Shown here: piece after piece, positions 54,466 to 64,000 of the stretch
Layout of the letters: every line of letters starts with the position of its first letter
How positions within the stretch are numbered: the stretch's first letter is position 1
NCBI GenBank assembly: GCA_037783545.1
Contig: JBBELK010000386.1
Span: 1,786,068-1,850,067 of the forward strand
Direction of reading: 5' to 3'
Length of the DNA stretch: 64,000 nucleotides
Source of the DNA: Henricia sp. BOLD:AAB3569
Lineage: Eukaryota; Echinodermata; Asteroidea; Spinulosida; Echinasteridae
Notes under the pieces: generated by a model
Databases searched by the model: none
What the model was told of the DNA's origin: nothing
What the model saw: the letters and a program-made list of their open reading frames with translations, nothing else
Made by a program: the position numbers and the translations under genes

Positions 54466-57400
54466 CTGGAATAAGAGACAAAAATAAAGATGTCATTTTA
54501 AATAAATAAAAGTATAAAGATATATGTGTAACAGTTTAAAAATTCGAAGCTGCGTTAAAAAGAATAATGTTAGGACAAGAAAAACAAAGGTTCCTATTAC
54601 TTTAAAAAAAAATTAGGGTTGTTAGGTGGAAATATTTTGTTTCTATAATGTTTTAGCCAAATATATGTTGTTCCGCCTCTACATATATGTAGCAGCTAAC
54701 ATACCGGTATAGACCTTATCGAATAGCTGCCATCTTGTTGGTCACTTTTTGTTACTTAAACTGTTTAACAATGTAAGCACAATACGTGCAACGATGCATG
54801 TCCTCAAGGAACAAAGAAACTGCCCCACAAGATGGCGGCTATTTGATATGGTCTATAGATCTTGTACATGTACCACATTCCAGCACTGCACAAGTGTTAT
54901 AATACAAGATGGCTTTGAATACAAACACACAAGAGTGAGCCACTTTTGAGGGGTAAATAAAAATAAACCTATAATGCAGGTAGGTGCAATAAGTTTTAAT
55001 ATTTTTGAATAAAAAGATATAGATTCTGCATGACTTCCTTTTCAACGTTGAGGTCTATGGTATGAAAACATGTTTAACAAATGCCTAATTTGCATTCAGA
55101 ACTACATACTGTATGTATCTACGTGTACATGTACATGTTCTATTTTTTTAACAGCAGTTTCCAGATGTTTTTACACATCACATTCAACAACTCACGACGT
55201 GCATGAAAAGCATTGTCTTTTTACATACACCCACCCATACCATATTTATACAATAGAGATTGTTTGGATTATATGTACTGTATGTCCATTGTACAACACA
55301 TGAATAAACATATTGGATAACATATTGATTAGCCTATAATGCAAAACAGAAATGAGAATGCAAGGCAAGCACAATTTAATTACACACATTGCATATGGTA
55401 GATTTTGTGAGTGCCAATTGAATATTACATTGTAAATGAGCTTGTTCAGATTTTTTCAGAAAATGGATTTCACTCTAACCCAACAATCATATAAAATACG
55501 TCCCCAAAATACTATCCATGGGAAGAAAACAGGAAATTTGCAATCTCCAATTTGGATGTGGAAGCAAAACGGTTGGTGTTATCCCTGCACCGCTTCGTGG
55601 AACCGATAAATTAGTTTTTAAAAAGGTGGTTTTTATAATATCTTTAAAAATATACGGATTAAGAGCGCGATATTTCAGAATGGTAATGAGAAAAATATGA
55701 CAATTGATATGGTATCAAAATCTCAACACCCATGGGAATAAATGGGGGTGTAAAAAATGTGATCTGGACACAGTAATGAGGTACATTAGAAGGATAAGTC
55801 AATAATAAACGTCTTTGGTTTATTTCAGAATTAACGAAATTTCTTTCCGTTTCTCAGGAAAAAAAGGTAACAAATTACTGCCACAATAGACATAATTCTG
55901 AAAACCCTGTGTACAAATTTTCCCTTATAAATACGTATGCAGTATGGAATGACCAATGTGATTTTTTGTTTTGTCTGTTACACATGTAAGCATAAGGGGA
56001 CATTTCTACAGTGGAGTTTTCAAAAATGTAGGAAGGGGGAGGGGGATCAAGGGCCGCTTACTACTTTCAGGGGCAGGGAGAGGGGTCCTGAAAAATACTA
56101 CGCTCTGTAGAACCGTGAAAATGTTGATAACTTTGGACGACTCCTAAGAAGTAAAAATAAAGGAAGCAACTTACGACTGATGTTATCCAGCATGTAGGAG
56201 AGTAACCTGGGCACACCGTTTGGTTCATTATATAGGCCAAGCATGTCTGGGTTTAGGGGATTTCCCTTCAGACCCAACACCTGAAGCTGAAACAGCCGAC
56301 CGATCTCAAACGGCAAGTTGCGCAGATAGTTGTTGTTCAATAAAAGTTCCCTGAAATGAAAAACAAATGCTGAAGTAAGCACTTGTACTGCATCCTTTTG
56401 AGATTAAAAAGAAATAGTATTTTATTTATTTATTTATTTTAATTTTCTCTGATAAACCAAGGATTATTCAAAAGTGCTCAGTGCACTTTAGCTCGTTAGC
56501 CTCAAGAGAAGACCAAGAAATGCTCAGTTGGAAGGAAAACCCCCAAACTTAAGTGCATAGGAGAAAACCACAGTTTCTACTGAGCTGCTCTATCTGGAAA
56601 ATAGCAAAGCTTGCTGGCCTTCGTCACGCTTCGTGAATTTCCCCGAAAAAGGTCACATGCAGAGGTCAAACACGTGGATTGGATCAGTTGTTGTGCGTTA
56701 ACATTTACGTTTTCTCCCCTGTATGCGCACTCGGGCAGAACAGTGCATGTTTCTATTGCGGCTTTCTGGATAAATTCCCCGGCAAAGGAAAATTCTCCCC
56801 ACCATTTACTGGAAAATAGCGGATAAGACCCGTTTCTACTGAGCACATTTTCTGTCTTTTCCAGCATTATCCGGTAAATGGGTCTCAATAGAAACATGCC
56901 TATTGTAGGACTGCAAAAAGAACTTGAATACAAAAACACATCCGTCAAATTGAGATTGTACATGTACATGTACGTACAACAAATAGCGGATCCCGACAGT
57001 AATGTGGATTTAACTGATGAAAATAGTCCTTTAAACGTGTTTAAAAAAAAAAATACTGTACATGTGTACATATATGCAGTTACCATAACCACTATGCAGT
57101 TTGGGCCATTTATAATAAATCTACACTCAAGGCAGTTTGGGTTAAAAGCACTCAGCACATTTACATAATTCGTGAACTAACAACACTGAACATGTACGTA
57201 TGTACATGTACATGTACACTGTACTCTTTTCTCCCTCAAAAACTGTACGGACAACTATAATTTCATGCCTCTACTGCCATAAATATATGCCCAAATAAGG
57301 ATCTGTTTGGCTCAATGCAATTCCACACTTAAATTATGGTACATCGTGTGTTTTTATTTGTATTTTAATCTATCCTGTATGCTTTTAGATGTATAATATT

Positions 57401-59978
57401 TTGTGTACCCTGCATGTGTTTGGGATTTTCTCAAACCGTGACCTGGGTTGTGTGTTCATTCTTTTTAGAAATAAAGAATGATGAATATATGTGTACATTA
57501 TGTATGTGTGTTGAACTACTGCAGTAGCAATAATTAATACTGATCTGCTGATAAGTATATTTAGTCTTTTCCCAAGAATTTAATACCCCTTACTTTGTAG
57601 AACGAGAAAACGAGTTAAGCTTGGATTACTATTTTTTTTGCTATCAGGAAATACACAATTACATGTGGCAACAAGCAGTCATAAATATCGAAATCTGTGC
57701 TTTTTCGTGTTGGTTTCAATAGGTCCATGTCCAGTTGTCTCACATAAATTTTGGTTCTGAAGGAAAACCACTTCAGCCGTGTCCGCATTGGACTTGTTTT
57801 TTGGGAGGTTTTACCGAGACGATGGTAAATTGAAAAATGGCTAAATTTTACTGCTGTCCGCATTTTGCAACCACAAACATGACAAACAGAAACATGTTTG
57901 CAACAGACAAACTGTGTATTATAAATGCCTTTGTTTCCTTTTAAAAAAAAGAAACGGAATTTTCGTCCCCTGAAACGGGATTTGGGATTTTTGAAACAGA
58001 ATTTGTGTTTTTCTGAAACGGAAAATCATTGGCATTAAACTTGCTAAAGTTTGGTCGTTCCATTTCAATGGCAATTAGGCACCATACAAAATGTTGTATT
58101 CATCACAAAATTTAGTGAAATTTAACAGACACAAACTTGTACTACCAAAAACAAAATATGCCCACATGAGCATTTTGGACAATTATTTACAATAATGTAC
58201 TGTATAAAATTCAGTTGACCTTCAAACTGTTTCAACATTACACAGAAATCCCCATTATTCCAAACACAATGACATGCAGCAAAACCACTATACACAATGT
58301 ACATGTACGTATGTACATTGCTCCTACTTGTTCCTGGTTTCACACAATAGCAATGACTGTGTATTTAACTAAAGGGTTTCCGGTAGAGCAGTTTTCATGA
58401 AAACAATTATTCAAGCTAAACAAATATTGGATGAATGTACATACCGGTACTGTACATGTGTATGCAGCCATTCCATTAAGGCCCAATACATGTACACCAC
58501 TTGCAGCTCCATTCTATTCCATTTAAAGTCGAATACATGATCACTTGCAGTTACCCAGAATTTTACTTCACGAGTTGACAAGAAAAAGCCGACTACAAAA
58601 TGTTGACAGCAATGACAGAGATGCCAACATTGCAATTTGGAAAAGTGTAATTTGCCACGGGGCCCCCGTTTTAACAGGAAATTTTATAACAAAACACCCT
58701 ATTTAAACCCCACATTTAAAGCTATGCATTCTGGAATTATGTCACAATACTGATCGTCATTGGCTGAAACAATTGTACAAACTACGCCTAAATCGTAATA
58801 AATGTTTGCATCTCTGCAATGGTAACAAACACATTTTTTTTTCGTGTAAAATGCTACCTTCGTGGGAAAAATTACCAACAGAAGGTGCTTTTTATTTTTT
58901 AAATTATCTGCAGACAATTTTTTACCATTCATTCAACACAAAAACCATACATGGATTTGTAAGGTTTTCTGAAATATTACTGCATCTATAGGCCTATGGC
59001 TGAAATTTCTACTAAGCTGTTTATCATTATTATTTGTTAGTCATGTAATGCATTGTTCCTTTTGAAAAAAAAGTTTTCCAATCATGTAATCCGTCTTTAA
59101 ACCAGATAAAACTAACAAAAACTAACTCAGCCACTACTTGGTACGCCAGAACCAACAGTTCAGGAAATTTCGTTACAGTAATTTCAAGACAAGAAAGTAG
59201 TCTGGTGCTTATACGCGAGCGCCATAGCGCAGAGGCAGGACTCTATGATTTTATGCAAATCCAAAAACAAATTCTCAGACTTTCGTTGAAACACGAGGCA
59301 GTTTGAGGTTCTGCGTCGAGCGATGTGAATTTGATCGTCAAACTGAGAAGAACGAAGGTGTGTACGTCAGTTTTTAGAGTATTACGGCCAGGGAGGTATA
59401 TACAGCGTTTAGATATTCCGATTTTACCCAAAAATTGCAATTTCCAGTAAAAAGACTTGCTTAAAGACATTATTTTTAGCAACGAAATTGATGGGGAAAA
59501 AATGGTTCTATTGAAAGTAACGGCTTAATACCGGTAATAATAATATTTTCAATACAAACAATAAAAAAAGGCAGATACTTTCAGTATTTGGAAGTACTTG
59601 CAAATGATACATAGGGCCTTTAAATGTTTTGGGGATACTAAGAAGTGTGCGTTTAAAACTGTACCTGAGAGTGACTAAGTCCCCAAGTTCAACAGGCAAG
59701 CTGCGCAGCTTATTGGTAGACAGGTCCAGATGCGTCAGGCACGACAACTTGCAAATCTCGGATGGGACCCGTGTCAGGTTGTTATCATTCAGGTAGAGAG
59801 CCGTCAGGAACTGTAGGTTCCACAATTGCGGACTGAGGTTACGGATGGTGCCCGTGATCTCGAGTTGGTCCCAGTGGGGTTTCTTACCCGAGACAACGTC
59901 CTCGGGCGACATGATGCGGTACTGTCGCCGATGGTTGTTGTGGTGGTTGTTCTGTGTGTCGTATCGATCTTTAGGCAT
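51225..59978 (-). CDS. CNOT6L: CNOT6/CNOT6L-type CCR4-NOT deadenylase, complete, 8 coding exons
   Basis: Poly(A)-specific 3' exoribonuclease, the CCR4 catalytic subunit of the CCR4-NOT complex, acting in cytoplasmic mRNA decay. Minus-strand exons: 59665-59978, 56175-56350, 54397-54465, 53953-54265, 53306-53460, 52424-52657, 51872-52149 and 51225-51383. All phases join, giving 565 aa (human CNOT6L is 555). Start ATG 59978 (MPKDRYD) aligns with the MPKEKYD region of the human protein; the acceptor at 59993 shows a 5' UTR intron. The N-terminal leucine-rich repeats (LTALYLNDNNL, LTHLDLSTNKLRSLP, ELLLNNNYLRNLP) bind the NOT scaffold. The EEP nuclease domain keeps SYNILCDKYAT, LQEVET (E240, the same number as in human CNOT6L), NRVMTKDNIGLAVLL, HWDPEYSDVKLIQT, LCGDLNSLPDSG, YDFKGVIDYIF and PSDHFSLL. 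Stop TAG at 51225-51227. Confidence 0.96.
52880..52965 (+). repeat. tRNA-derived SINE head in CNOT6L intron 5
   Basis: A-box tagctcagttg (52895-52905) and B-box ggttcgaatcc (52935-52945) at tRNA spacing, with a paired T-arm (ctggg...cccag). The acceptor stem does not pair well, so I do not call a functional tRNA. Confidence 0.6.
53205..53295. repeat. Hairpin next to the CNOT6L exon 5 donor
   Basis: tgtcacacattcccggtttt pairs with aaaaccgggaatgtgtgaca, ending about 18 bp from the exon 5 boundary (53306). Confidence 0.85.
53712..53840 (-). repeat. tRNA-derived SINE in CNOT6L intron 4
   Basis: On minus: A-box-like tggccgagtag and B-box ggttcgaatcc. Next to it at 53640-53700 is a hairpin related to 16185-16270. 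Confidence 0.6.
54708..54857. mobile_element. MITE family C, copy 5
   Basis: tatagaccttatcgaatagc at the left and gctatttgatatggtctata at the right; in CNOT6L intron 2. Confidence 0.8.
55437..55785. mobile_element. Family B element in CNOT6L intron 2
   Basis: gagcttgttcagattttttc to gtgatctggacaca. Contains ttggatgtggaagcaaaa and the gaaaatggattt word shared with 29081-29330. Confidence 0.7.
56175..59978 (-). CDS. CNOT6L: CNOT6L leucine-rich-repeat exons 1-2
   Basis: Exon 1 covers the short N-terminal tail, a HW-containing cap (KKPHWDQLEITG) and the first repeats. Exon 2 gives ELLLNNNYLRNLPFEIGRL, LQVLGLKGNPL and the linker helix LLSYMLDNIS. The tail before the repeats is rich in Asn and His (QNNHHNNHRRQ), unlike the mammalian one. 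Confidence 0.93.
56400..59660. other. CNOT6L intron 1 with repeats
   Basis: About 3.3 kb. 56620-56890 holds an inverted repeat with ggaaaatag/ttccagcattatccgg-type words. 57180-57225 is rich in tgtacatgtaca. 58560-59105 is a copy of the left-edge element with an internal insertion. No further coding sequence is seen. Confidence 0.55.
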
Positions 59979-60004
59979 CCTGGAGGTTTCTTCTGCACGA
60001 AAAG

Positions 60005-60070
60005 AACACAGAAATGTGTTAAGCAGAAGGTCCGTGGTTCGAATCCCAGTGGAGCTCAGTTGTTTTTCAC
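60005..60070 (+). repeat. tRNA-like B-box fragment
   Basis: ggttcgaatccca near 60034 directly upstream (in CNOT6L sense) of exon 1; the rest of a SINE head is not clear. Confidence 0.4.
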
Positions 60071-60320
60071 TGTATCCATATTTCCAAAAATCATCGACAG
60101 TTGTCCACATCTGTATCAAAGCTACATTTTGTATTTCACCTCGGTAGTCCCTGGGTCATCATTCTTGAAAAAACAAAAAATTACATCCTTAATTTTCCAA
60201 ATAGAACAAAAATTGGGTTCATTACCATGCATGGACACCCAGGGTTTTCCTTGTTATAACACTCGGTATAAACCATGTAGTACTGTAAAATGTTAGTTTG
60301 ATGACAAAAATGCAAATTAG

Positions 60321-60918
60321 GCGGTCCTACTAATCACCGTCAGGAACCGTCGGGAGCAGTCGGAAGCAGTCGCAAGCAGTCGTGAACTGTCGGGAAGTAG
60401 TCGGGAAGCAGTCGGCGACCCGACAACCGTCAGTAACTGCCAGAAACCGTCAGGAAGCAGTCAGATACAGTCGAGGAAATTAATAATTGAGCATGTATAG
60501 GCTTTAAAAACGGTGTTGTAAGTATTTCTTTCCAATTATTTTCCAATCATGGACAACTCAAACCACTGCAGGACACAACTAGGAGGAAATGTTTGGGTGT
60601 GATTCTAATTTCGAGGCAAAATGACAAAAATCCACTGTATGAAAGGTGTTTCTTCTGTCCCTACGGGAAATCCCGTAGGGACAGAATCATTCTGTCTAGT
60701 TTTGCCGGTGCAGTTTGTGGACCGTTTTTAAGTTTTGAAATTTTGTAATAAATTAGATACCGTTGAGGTGAAGTACCGTAACTTTTAAAAATTTAAGTTT
60801 GAGAAATTTTCTTCATTTTTCTTGACGGTTCCTGACAACTTCCTGACGATTTATGGTGCCGTTTTTTACTGTTTCCCGACGGCTTCTGACGGTTCCTGAC
60901 GGTGATTAGTGCGACCGC
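60321..60918. mobile_element. About 600-bp inverted-repeat element
   Basis: gcggtc-ctaatcaccgtcag at the left pairs with ctgacggtgattagtgcgaccgc at the right. The left arm contains a run of gcagtcgggaa-type units. The centre holds a perfect hairpin (ctgtccctacggga with tcccgtagggacag) related to the spacer hairpin at 36400. Confidence 0.85.
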
Positions 60919-61169
60919 AGAATTGCAACATTTCGACAGAAGTGCAAGTGGGAAGTAGGCCCTAAGCCTATATCTTAGAATTGAATAAGGCTATAACAAG
61001 CATAAGCTATCAATTCTAATATAGGCCTCTAGCCTATAGGCCAAAATACATTTACCAAAATCCGTGTTTAATCTGAAAAAAAAAAAAATACCATCAGAAG
61101 TAAACGGAATTATTTCCAAGTTGGGGCACAATTGCAGAATACCCCGCAACTCGCAAACACCACCTCGTA

Positions 61170-61322
61170 GCCGGCTACGCAGTTACGGTTGAATGCTCTC
61201 ACTATACACTGTGTGTAATGCTCTCACTATACACTGTGTGTTTATGCCGGCTACGCAGTTACGGTTGAATGCTCTCACTATACACTGTGTGTAATGCTCT
61301 CACTATACACTGTGTGTAAATG
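61170..61322. repeat. Two direct copies of a 75-bp unit
   Basis: Each unit has ctacgcagttacggttgaat followed by two copies of atgctctcactatacactgt. Confidence 0.85.
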
Positions 61323-61344
61323 CTCTGTGTACGTTGTGTACGCA

Positions 61345-63000
61345 CTGCGCTCTTCTGATTGGACAATGCAACGCCAACATCGTATCCGCGTAGCCGGCAA
61401 CGGGGTGGTTGGGTTGGACTTAGCATTTTTTTCGATAGTTCCTATTCGTTTTGCACTGCTCTATTCTGATTGGACAACGCAACGCCAACATCGTATCCGC
61501 GTAGCCGGCAACGGGGTGGTTGGGTTGGACTTATAATTGTTTCGATATTTCCTATTCTTTTTGCACTGCTCGATTCTGATTGGACAACGCATATCCAACA
61601 TCGTATCCGCGTAGCCGGCAACGGGGTGGTTGGGTTGGACATAGAATTTGTTTTGATAATTCCTATTCTTTTTGCACTGCTCGATTCTGATTGGACAACG
61701 CAACGCCAACATCGTATCCGCGTAGCCGGCAACGGGGTGGTTGGGTTGGACTTATAATTTTTTTCGATATTTCCTATTCTTTTTGCACTGCTCGATTCTG
61801 ATTGGACAACGCATATCCAACATCGTATCCGCGTAGCCGGCAACGGGGTGGTTGGGTTGGACATAGAATTTTTTTCGATAATTCCTATTCTTTTTGCACT
61901 GCTCGATTCTGATTGGACAACGCATCGCCAACATCGTATCCGCGTAGCCGGCAACGGGGTGGTTGGGTTGGACTTATAATTTTTTGTGTACGCACTGCGC
62001 TATTCTGATTGGACAATGCAACGCCAACATCGTATCCGCGTAGCCGGCAACGGGGTGGTTGGGTTGGACTTATAATTGTTTCGATATTTCCTTATATTCT
62101 TTTTGCACTGCTCGATTCTGATTGGACAACGCATATCCAACATCGTATCCGCGTAGCCGGCAACGGGGTGGTTGGGTTGGACATAGAATTGTTTTTGATA
62201 ATTCCTATTCTTTTTGCACTGCTCGATTCTGATTGGACAACGCAACGCCAACATCGTATCCGCGTAGCCGGCAACGGGGTGGTTGGGTTGGACTTATAAT
62301 TGTTTCGATATTTCCTTATATTCTTTTTGCACTGCTCGATTCTGATTGGACAACGCATATCCAACATCGTATCCGCGTAGCCGGCAACGGGGTGGTTGGG
62401 TTGGACATAGAATTGTTTTTGATAATTCCTATTCTTTTTGCACTGCTCGATTCTGATTGGACAACGCAACGCCAACATCGTATCCGCGTAGCCGGCAACG
62501 GGGTGGTTGGGTTGGACTTAGAATTTTGTTCGATAGTTCCTATTCGTTTTGCACTGCGCTATTCTGATTGGACAATGCAACGCCAACATCGTATCCGCGT
62601 AGCCGGCAACGGGGTGGTTGGGTTGGACTTATAATTGTTTCGATATTTCCTTATATTCTTTTTGCATGCTCGATCTTGATCGACAACGCATATCCACACA
62701 TCGTATCCGCGTTAGCCGCAACGGGTGGTTGGTTGGACATAGAATTGTTTTTGATAATTCCTATTCTTTTTGCACTGCTCGATTCTGTTGGACAACGCAA
62801 CCGCCAACATCGTATCCCGGGAGGGTCCGCAACGGGGTGGTTGGGGTTGACTTAGAATTTTGTTCGATAGCCCTTTTCCGCGTTTTTGCACTGCGCTATC
62901 TGATTGGACAATGCAACGCCAACATCGTATCCGCGTAGCGCAACGGGGTGGTTGGGTTGGACTTAGATTTTTTTCCGATATTTCCTATTCTTTTTGCACG
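61345..63000. repeat. 111-bp satellite, about 15 units, A/B alternating
   Basis: The word ctgattgg recurs at 61355, 61466, 61576, 61687, 61798, 61909, 62005, 62118, 62229, 62342, 62453 and 62564, then in decayed form. Each unit contains ctgattggacaa, catcgtatccgcgtagccgg and ggggtggttgggttggac. Type A has gcaacgccaac and type B has gcatatccaac, and they mostly alternate. Since 111 is divisible by three, long ORFs run open on both strands; they are artefacts. Confidence 0.92.
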
Positions 63001-63009
63001 GCTCCTATT

Positions 63010-63385
63010 CTCCGCATCTCAGCAACCCTATTGCCCATTACATTTGCGGCCCACGAGAGGGATGTTTTAAAAAAGGTACATAAAGTCCGCAAACTACATT
63101 GCGTTCTTCGTGTCAAATTAATTCGGTGTTTAGAGGGCGCTTTTATTTCAGTTCCCCGGAAACCGACTTTCCCAGAATATTCGCGGCACGAGAGGGATGT
63201 TTTAAAAAGTTAAATAAAGTCCGCAAACCATTGCGTTCTTGCTCTCAAATAATTCGTGTTTAGAGGCGCGTTTATTTTAGTTTCCAGACGAAATCCTCTT
63301 TCCAGAATATTCGCGCACGACGAGAGGATGTTTTAAAAAAGGTAATAGTCCGCAAACCATGCGTTCTTCGTTTCAAACTTACAAT
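63010..63385. repeat. About 130-bp tandem repeat, three imperfect copies
   Basis: Each copy has acgagagggatgttttaaaa, agtccgcaaac and gcgttctt. Copies differ by many one-base gains and losses. Confidence 0.75.
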
Positions 63386-63499
63386 CATTATGTTATGTGA
63401 CTGGACAACATGTTCTGCGTCTTAGTATTTGCGACACTGTAGCCAGTGGTTCGGGGGGTATTTTCGAATTGCAGGGGTATTCAAATGGCAAGTTGACCT

Positions 63500-63655
63500 G
63501 CAACCTCCCCCTCTCCCCCCCCGCCTCCCCCCCCCCCCCCTCTCCCTCTCCGCCCACCCCACCCCCGCCTCCCCCCCACCCCCCCCCCCCCCCCCTCCTC
63601 CCTCTCCCCGCCCACCCACCCAGCCCTCCCCCCACCCCTCCCCCCGTCCCTGGTC
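63500..63655. repeat. Pure pyrimidine low-complexity tract
   Basis: C-rich with interspersed T and A (ctccc, cgccc). Proline-rich or glycine-rich ORFs across it are artefacts. Confidence 0.9.
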
Positions 63656-63919
63656 GAGTTGTCTCGACGGACAGGTTGTCCGCGTTCGGTCCCTAGTTAT
63701 AGTACACACACATCAACGAGAACAAACACTAACGTTAGTCACATAACCAACACAAACCGTCAGTAATTTTCTTTTTCCATGCCATGAATGATTCGTTTCA
63801 AGGTAGAGATAACGATAAACCCCATCAAAATTACCTTCATTGAAATGAAATATTGGAACAAAACAGAAAAAACCGTCTAATTTCTCATCGAAACGGACGC
63901 TCTTTCACGATTTTCTTCT

Positions 63920-64000
63920 TCTCGAATCCAAGATGGAAGCTGCGCATGCGCAGGCTAAGCGATTACCAACGCACGCGTACGTCGGCCATTTCCTCATTGG
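63920..64000. promoter_or_regulatory. CpG-rich promoter-like edge with NRF1, YY1 and CCAAT motifs
   Basis: gcgcatgcgc (an NRF1-type palindrome) at about 63951-63960, ccaagatgg (YY1-like) just before it, many CpGs, and a CCAAT on the minus strand at the very end. It could be the CNOT6L promoter (minus) or that of a gene to the right. Motif evidence only. Confidence 0.4.

Noticed and set aside
61442-62634. Long ORFs on both strands (up to about 170 aa) in the 111-bp satellite
   Set aside because: They exist because the unit length is a multiple of three and lacks stops; the same happens on both strands and no domain is seen.
63393-63746. Proline-rich or glycine-rich proteins in the pyrimidine tract
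   Set aside because: Low-complexity DNA translated in every frame.

Overview
This is metazoan nuclear DNA. Coding sequence is sparse, cut into short exons with GT-AG boundaries, and embedded in introns and spacers dense with short inverted-repeat (MITE-like) elements, tRNA-derived SINE pieces and tandem repeats. The gene set (IKK alpha/beta-type kinase, CNOT6L-type deadenylase, NUDT13, a secreted S1 protease, a PAN plus fibrinogen-domain relic) and the repeat style suggest a marine invertebrate, probably a deuterostome such as an echinoderm. The taxon is inference. I rebuilt the genes by reading exons by eye and checking that splice phases join.

Layout. (1) 1009-6445, plus strand: the 3' three exons of a trypsin-fold serine protease; its 5' end lies outside the window. 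(2) 6446-20653: mostly repeats (TTAACACCGAA arrays, a GC-rich hairpin element, nested MITEs, a reverse-transcriptase relic). A minus-strand PAN plus fibrinogen-domain gene at 11971-12952 carries two in-frame stops and a frameshift and is probably a pseudogene. (3) 20654-36114, minus strand: a complete IKK alpha/beta orthologue, 19 exons, about 753 aa. (4) 36115-38722: spacer between two divergent genes, with a compact kappaB/ETS/C-EBP/CRE-like cluster. (5) 38723-42143, plus strand: NUDT13-type mitochondrial Nudix hydrolase. (6) 42144-51224: gene-free convergent spacer. (7) 51225-59978, minus strand: CNOT6L/CCR4 deadenylase, 565 aa, all coding exons found. (8) 59993-64000: inverted repeat, an A/B-alternating 111-bp satellite, an indel-rich stretch, a pyrimidine tract, and a CpG-rich NRF1/YY1/CCAAT promoter-like edge.

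The most unusual feature is inside the IKK gene. The exon for the first helical part of the scaffold/dimerisation domain is present as nine complete tandem copies plus one truncated copy, at an exact 168-bp spacing (124-bp exon, 44-bp spacer with both splice signals). The exon enters in phase 1 and leaves in phase 2, so splicing two neighbouring copies together hits a stop codon at once. Only single-copy use restores the IKK frame. This predicts either mutually exclusive use of near-identical exons or a switch that sends transcripts to nonsense-mediated decay.

IKK activates NF-kappaB. Proteases and fibrinogen/PAN lectin-like proteins can act in invertebrate immunity, so the left half has an immune flavour, but nothing in the sequence proves a functional cluster.
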